The notes under the pieces were generated by a model. It did not search any database. It saw only the letters and a list, made by a program, of their open reading frames with translations, and was not told where the DNA came from. Positions 15,446 to 18,411 of a stretch of DNA of 18,411 bases are shown here, piece after piece. The DNA lies in contig RFUP01000008.1 in NCBI GenBank assembly GCA_009922885.1, positions 1 to 18,411 on the forward strand, in the 5' to 3' direction. This stretch comes from Paracoccaceae bacterium. GTDB taxonomy: Bacteria; Pseudomonadota; Alphaproteobacteria; Rhodobacterales; Rhodobacteraceae. Position 1 is the first letter of the stretch. Each line of letters begins with the position of its first letter. The position numbers and the translations under genes were made by a program.

Positions 15446-15604
15446 GGCCTCACCTTTAGCGCCTTCCGCGCCACCGACAAGGGCAGTGATGGGCCCATGA
15501 GCGCGAAAAGGACCATTGCGCGCCCATGTCACAGAACCGTTGCGGAATCATCCGATGGTCCGCCGCGACCGCATGAGGCGGCTTGGACAGAAGGAAGACG
15601 CGAG
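15446..15604. other. Divergent ymdB/phoX intergenic region
   Basis: This 159-base gap must hold promoters for both directions. I see a 10-bp perfect palindrome, ATGGGCCCAT, at 15489-15498, which could be an operator or chance. ATGTCAC at 15526-15532 resembles half of a Pho box, but the second half-site four bases on (CCGTTGC) matches poorly. No hairpin terminator or small gene is apparent. Confidence 0.3.
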
Positions 15605-17485
15605 ATGGCAAAAGACAAACTGAGCTTCGACGAACATGACGAGCGGGTGAACCCGCGCCCTGAAACCACCGATTTCGATACCATTGTCGAAAGCGCCCTT
15701 TCTCGCCGTGGCTTCCTCGGCGGTGTGATGAGCTTCGGATTGGGATCTTTCCTCATCGGCTCTTCCGCGCTCACCCGCCCGGCGCTGGCCACCGAAGACC
15801 GTTTCGGCTTCTCCGCCATCCCCACCTCCACGGAAGATACAATCGTTCTTCCCGAAGGCTTCGAATGGCGCCCCTTCCTGCAATGGGGCCAGCCGCTCTG
15901 GTCGGATGTGCCGGAGTTCGATCACGCCACGCGCGGCACCGCCGCCAGCCAAGCCCGCGCGATGGGCGACAATAACGATGGCATGGCCGTGTTCACCAAG
16001 GGCGACCGCCACGTGATCGTGGTGAACAACGAATACACCAACACCAACCTGATCTGGGGCAATGCCGAAGGCACTCCCGCCAATGACGACGACATCGAGA
16101 AGGGCATGGTGGCCCATGGTGTGACCGTTTCGGAAATCGCGCTGGTGGATGGTGTTTGGGCAACGGTGAAAGACAGCGAGCTGAACCGCCGCGTCACCCC
16201 GAAAACCGAGATGGACCTCACAGGCCCCGCTGCTGGTTCGGACTTCGTGAAAACCGCCGCCGATCCCACAGGCACCAAAACGCTCGGCACATGGAACAAC
16301 TGCGGCAACGGCGAGACGCCCTGGGGCACCTATCTGACCTGCGAAGAGAACTTCAACGGCTACTTCTCCGCCGCCGATGAAGCCCATGAGGTGAGCGCCG
16401 AGTTGAAGCGCTATGGCGTTTCCGCGAAGGATTGGGGCTATGGCTGGGCCAAGATCGACGAACGTTTCGACGTCTCGAAGCATCCGAACGAACCGAACCG
16501 CGCGGGCTATATCGTGGAAATCGACCCGTTCGACCCCACTGCCACCCCGAAAAAGCGCACCGCTCTGGGCCGCTTCAAGCATGAGAACGCTGAAGTGGTC
16601 GTGGCCGCCAATGGCAAGGTTGTGGTTTACATGGGCGACGACGAGCGCGGCGAGTTCCTGTATCGCTTCGTCTCGGAAGGCACCTACTCGGCAACCGGCA
16701 ACAATGCCGATCTGCTCGACAAAGGCACGCTCTACGTGGCGAAGTTCACCGATGACGGCAAAGGCGAATGGCTTGCCCTGACGCCGGAAACCACCGGCAT
16801 GTCCGAGGTGGAAATCGCCGTGCACACCCGCCAAGCCGGTTCGAAAGTGGGCGCAACCACGATGGACCGCCCGGAATGGGTGGCCGCCCATCCGACCCGC
16901 CCCGAAGTCTATGTGGCGCTGACCAACAACAAGAACCGGGGCAAGAAGCCAAACGCTGGCGGCGATGAAACCCCCGTGGGCGGCCCGAACCCGCGCGAAG
17001 GCAATAACTACGGCCAGATCGCGCGCTGGTGGCCAGCGGGTGGCGATCACACCGCGCAAGGCTTCACGTGGGATCTCTACGCGCTGGCAGGCAACCCCAC
17101 CGTGCATTCCGATGCCTATGCCGGTTCGGCCAATATCAACGCCGGCAATATGTTCAACTCGCCGGACGGGATGATGTTCGACGAAACGGGCCTCCTCTGG
17201 ATCCAAACCGACGGGAATTACTCGAACGACAAGGATTTCGCGGGCCAAGGCAACAACCAGATGCTGGCAGGCGATACCGTAACGGGTGAAATCCGCCGCT
17301 TCCTCGTTGGCCCGAAGGAATGCGAGATCACGGGCATGTGCTGGTCGCCCGACCGCCGCACCATGTTCGTCGGCATCCAGCATCCGGGCGAAGAAGGCGG
17401 CTCCTCCTTCCCCGGCGGCACCGGCACCGTGCCACGCTCGGGCATCTACGCCATCACCCGCAAGGACGGTGGCTTGATCGGCTAA
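15605..17485 (+). CDS. phoX: PhoX/DUF839-family phosphatase, Tat-exported
   Basis: A 626-residue protein of the PhoX family, whose studied members are calcium- and iron-dependent periplasmic alkaline phosphatases releasing phosphate from organic esters. The twin-arginine signal SRRGFL is at residues 33-38, after an unusually long polar N-region. A hydrophobic stretch and a likely cleavage site after ALA at residue 62 follow. The family landmarks are VVNNEYTN with Glu143, and CGNGETPWGTYLTCEEN with Cys233, Cys246, Glu247 and Glu248. Further ones are VEIDPFDP near 514 in the gene's middle third and GMCWSPDRRTMFVGIQHPGE near the end. The frame is open upstream for another 358 codons, but that part is antisense to ymdB. 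The ATG at 15605 has AAGGAAG about 8 bases before it and directly precedes the Tat leader. The DUF839 family is broad, so alkaline phosphatase activity is likely but not certain. Confidence 0.88.
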   Translation: MAKDKLSFDEHDERVNPRPETTDFDTIVESALSRRGFLGGVMSFGLGSFLIGSSALTRPALATEDRFGFSAIPTSTEDTIVLPEGFEWRPFLQWGQPLWSDVPEFDHATRGTAASQARAMGDNNDGMAVFTKGDRHVIVVNNEYTNTNLIWGNAEGTPANDDDIEKGMVAHGVTVSEIALVDGVWATVKDSELNRRVTPKTEMDLTGPAAGSDFVKTAADPTGTKTLGTWNNCGNGETPWGTYLTCEENFNGYFSAADEAHEVSAELKRYGVSAKDWGYGWAKIDERFDVSKHPNEPNRAGYIVEIDPFDPTATPKKRTALGRFKHENAEVVVAANGKVVVYMGDDERGEFLYRFVSEGTYSATGNNADLLDKGTLYVAKFTDDGKGEWLALTPETTGMSEVEIAVHTRQAGSKVGATTMDRPEWVAAHPTRPEVYVALTNNKNRGKKPNAGGDETPVGGPNPREGNNYGQIARWWPAGGDHTAQGFTWDLYALAGNPTVHSDAYAGSANINAGNMFNSPDGMMFDETGLLWIQTDGNYSNDKDFAGQGNNQMLAGDTVTGEIRRFLVGPKECEITGMCWSPDRRTMFVGIQHPGEEGGSSFPGGTGTVPRSGIYAITRKDGGLIG

Positions 17486-17521
17486 CCCTTTTCATCAAGG
17501 CATTTTCAGCACCAGTTCACC

Positions 17522-17551
17522 CCCGGCGCCCTCCTCGGCGCCGGGTTTTTC
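17522..17551 (+). terminator. Intrinsic terminator of phoX
   Basis: CCCGGCGCC and GGCGCCGGG form a perfect 9-bp stem around a 6-base CTCCTC loop, followed by TTTTTC. It lies 36 bases after the phoX stop and before the next rightward gene, so it should separate the two transcription units. Confidence 0.9.
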
Positions 17552-17603
17552 ATTCTTGAACCACGCACGACTTTCGCAGAGGTTGAGTGAAAGGAGCCGC
17601 GCC

Positions 17604-18411
17604 ATGTTTTGGAATTCCCGCCGCAACCTTGTTGAAGAGGCGCTCACCGACTGGGAGGCGCGCGGACTTCTTCCATCTGAAACCGCTCATGCGCTACGCA
17701 CCGATCTCGGCCCCGCCAAACCCCGCGATTTTTCCCGAACGGTGATCTGGGCGGGCACGATCTGCCTCGGGCTCGCGGTACTGACTTTCGTTGGCGCGAA
17801 TTGGAGCGAGATGCCCCGCGCCTTGCGCCTCCTCTTGGTTCTTGCACTGCTTTGGTCCGGCTGGGGCCTCGCGTGGTTCTGGCGTGCGCAAAATACGCGC
17901 GTCGAAGCCGCAATCCTCTTCGCCACAGTCGCGTTCGGCGCGGCCATCGCGCTTGTCAGCCAGATTTTCCACATTCAAGGCGACTGGCAGGACGCGGTGT
18001 TCCTCTGGGCCATCGGCGCGCTCGCGGGATCGCTCCTTTCAGGCGGGCTCTGGGCCTTGGCCCTTTCCGCCCTCCTCCTCCCTGTCTGGGACATCGCCAG
18101 CTTCGACCGATCGGCTTTCAGCCCAACCGAATTGATCTATCTCGCCCTCCTCTCCCTCGCAGCCCTTGGCGCATTCCGCGCCCGCCACCGCCTGAGCGCG
18201 CATATCCTGACCTTCGCCGCCCTCGCCTGGATCGCAGGCACACTCGGGCGGCTCGACATGCCCCCTTGGGCGGTGTTTTTCGCCACACCCGCGCTGATCG
18301 CTCTCTCCGGTCTGGCGCTCTACTCGGCGCTCGGCCCGCGCCACCTGAAGGGCTTCGAAACCGCGCTTTTGGGCTGGCTCCCCAGTGCAGCCATCGCCAC
18401 GCTTCTCCTTC
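17604..18411 (+). CDS. DUF2157 polytopic membrane protein (partial, runs off the right edge)
   Basis: The frame stays open from the ATG at 17604 to the end of the window, giving 269 residues with no stop. The N-terminal cytoplasmic part (MFWNSRRNLVEEALTDWEAR) is followed by hydrophobic segments beginning near residue 46. The sequence TFVGANWSEMPRALRLLLVL at about 61-80 and IALVSQIFHIQGDWQDAVFL near 114-133 are what I recognise as the DUF2157 signature. At least seven or eight hydrophobic segments are visible and more probably follow. The ATG has AAGGAG eight bases upstream. Function is unknown; many family members are followed by a GDYXXLXY-domain membrane protein, which could be looked for beyond the edge. 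Confidence 0.85.
   Translation, partial: MFWNSRRNLVEEALTDWEARGLLPSETAHALRTDLGPAKPRDFSRTVIWAGTICLGLAVLTFVGANWSEMPRALRLLLVLALLWSGWGLAWFWRAQNTRVEAAILFATVAFGAAIALVSQIFHIQGDWQDAVFLWAIGALAGSLLSGGLWALALSALLLPVWDIASFDRSAFSPTELIYLALLSLAALGAFRARHRLSAHILTFAALAWIAGTLGRLDMPPWAVFFATPALIALSGLALYSALGPRHLKGFETALLGWLPSAAIATLLL

Noticed and set aside
15526..15543. Pho box upstream of phoX
   Set aside because: One half-site (ATGTCAC) is acceptable, but the second (CCGTTGC) matches only about three of seven positions.
14531..15604. Upstream 358-codon extension of the phoX frame
   Set aside because: It is antisense to ymdB and part of the EamA gene, shows no domain, and would bury the Tat signal in the middle of the protein.
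15548..17383. 611-codon open frame antisense to phoX
   Set aside because: Composition is that of an antisense shadow (His/Gly/Ala/Arg-rich), and the plus strand carries a clear Tat leader and PhoX motifs.

Overview
The window is dense, GC-rich chromosomal DNA whose genes look like those of an alphaproteobacterium, most likely of the Rhodobacterales (Roseobacter/Paracoccaceae type). This rests on recalled family resemblance and codon style, not on a database search. There are 16 convincing protein genes, one of them cut by the right edge. I see no rRNA, tRNA, CRISPR array, insertion sequence or phage gene, and no gene-free stretch longer than about 160 bases.

Region 1 (1-7387) is a choline and choline-O-sulfate locus. 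Leftward from about 4211 runs a coupled operon betI - betC - glutathione-S-transferase-like gene - betB. It encodes a choline-sensing TetR repressor, choline sulfatase and betaine aldehyde dehydrogenase. betA (choline dehydrogenase) is not inside the window and may follow beyond the left edge. Rightward from 4315 runs choX - DUF4287 small gene - choW - choV, a choline ABC importer. The two transcription units diverge around a dyad at 4255-4276 that is a good candidate BetI operator. A strong hairpin terminator directly after choX probably sets a high ratio of binding protein to permease and ATPase. Together the genes would import choline, release choline from its sulfate ester, and oxidise betaine aldehyde to glycine betaine for osmoprotection or catabolism.

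Region 2 (7384-9880) holds a leftward pair, a LysE/ArgO-type amino-acid exporter and an EamA/DMT permease. It is divergent from an ArgP/LysG-type LysR regulator. An 11-nt-spaced inverted repeat next to the regulator start is a candidate operator. The EamA gene converges on choV with stop codons that overlap in TTAA.

Region 3 (9882-11996) contains yebC (leftward, with its own terminator) and a divergent gene for a protein with a TPR-like N-terminus and a glycosyltransferase-like C-terminus. The last 80 bases of that gene run into the 3' end of the next, convergent gene.

Region 4 (11917-15445) is a tight leftward operon: a YmdB-like (TIGR00282) metallophosphatase, a second EamA permease and an SLC13-type transporter with two RCK_C domains. 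The gaps are 0 and 10 bases.

Region 5 (15446-18411) reads rightward: a Tat-exported PhoX/DUF839 phosphatase with a strong terminator, then the start of a DUF2157 polytopic membrane protein.

The least-explained features are the GST-like gene wedged between betC and betB, the DUF4287 gene inside the choline importer operon, the internal terminator after choX, and the unusual 3' overlap of the glycosyltransferase-like gene.
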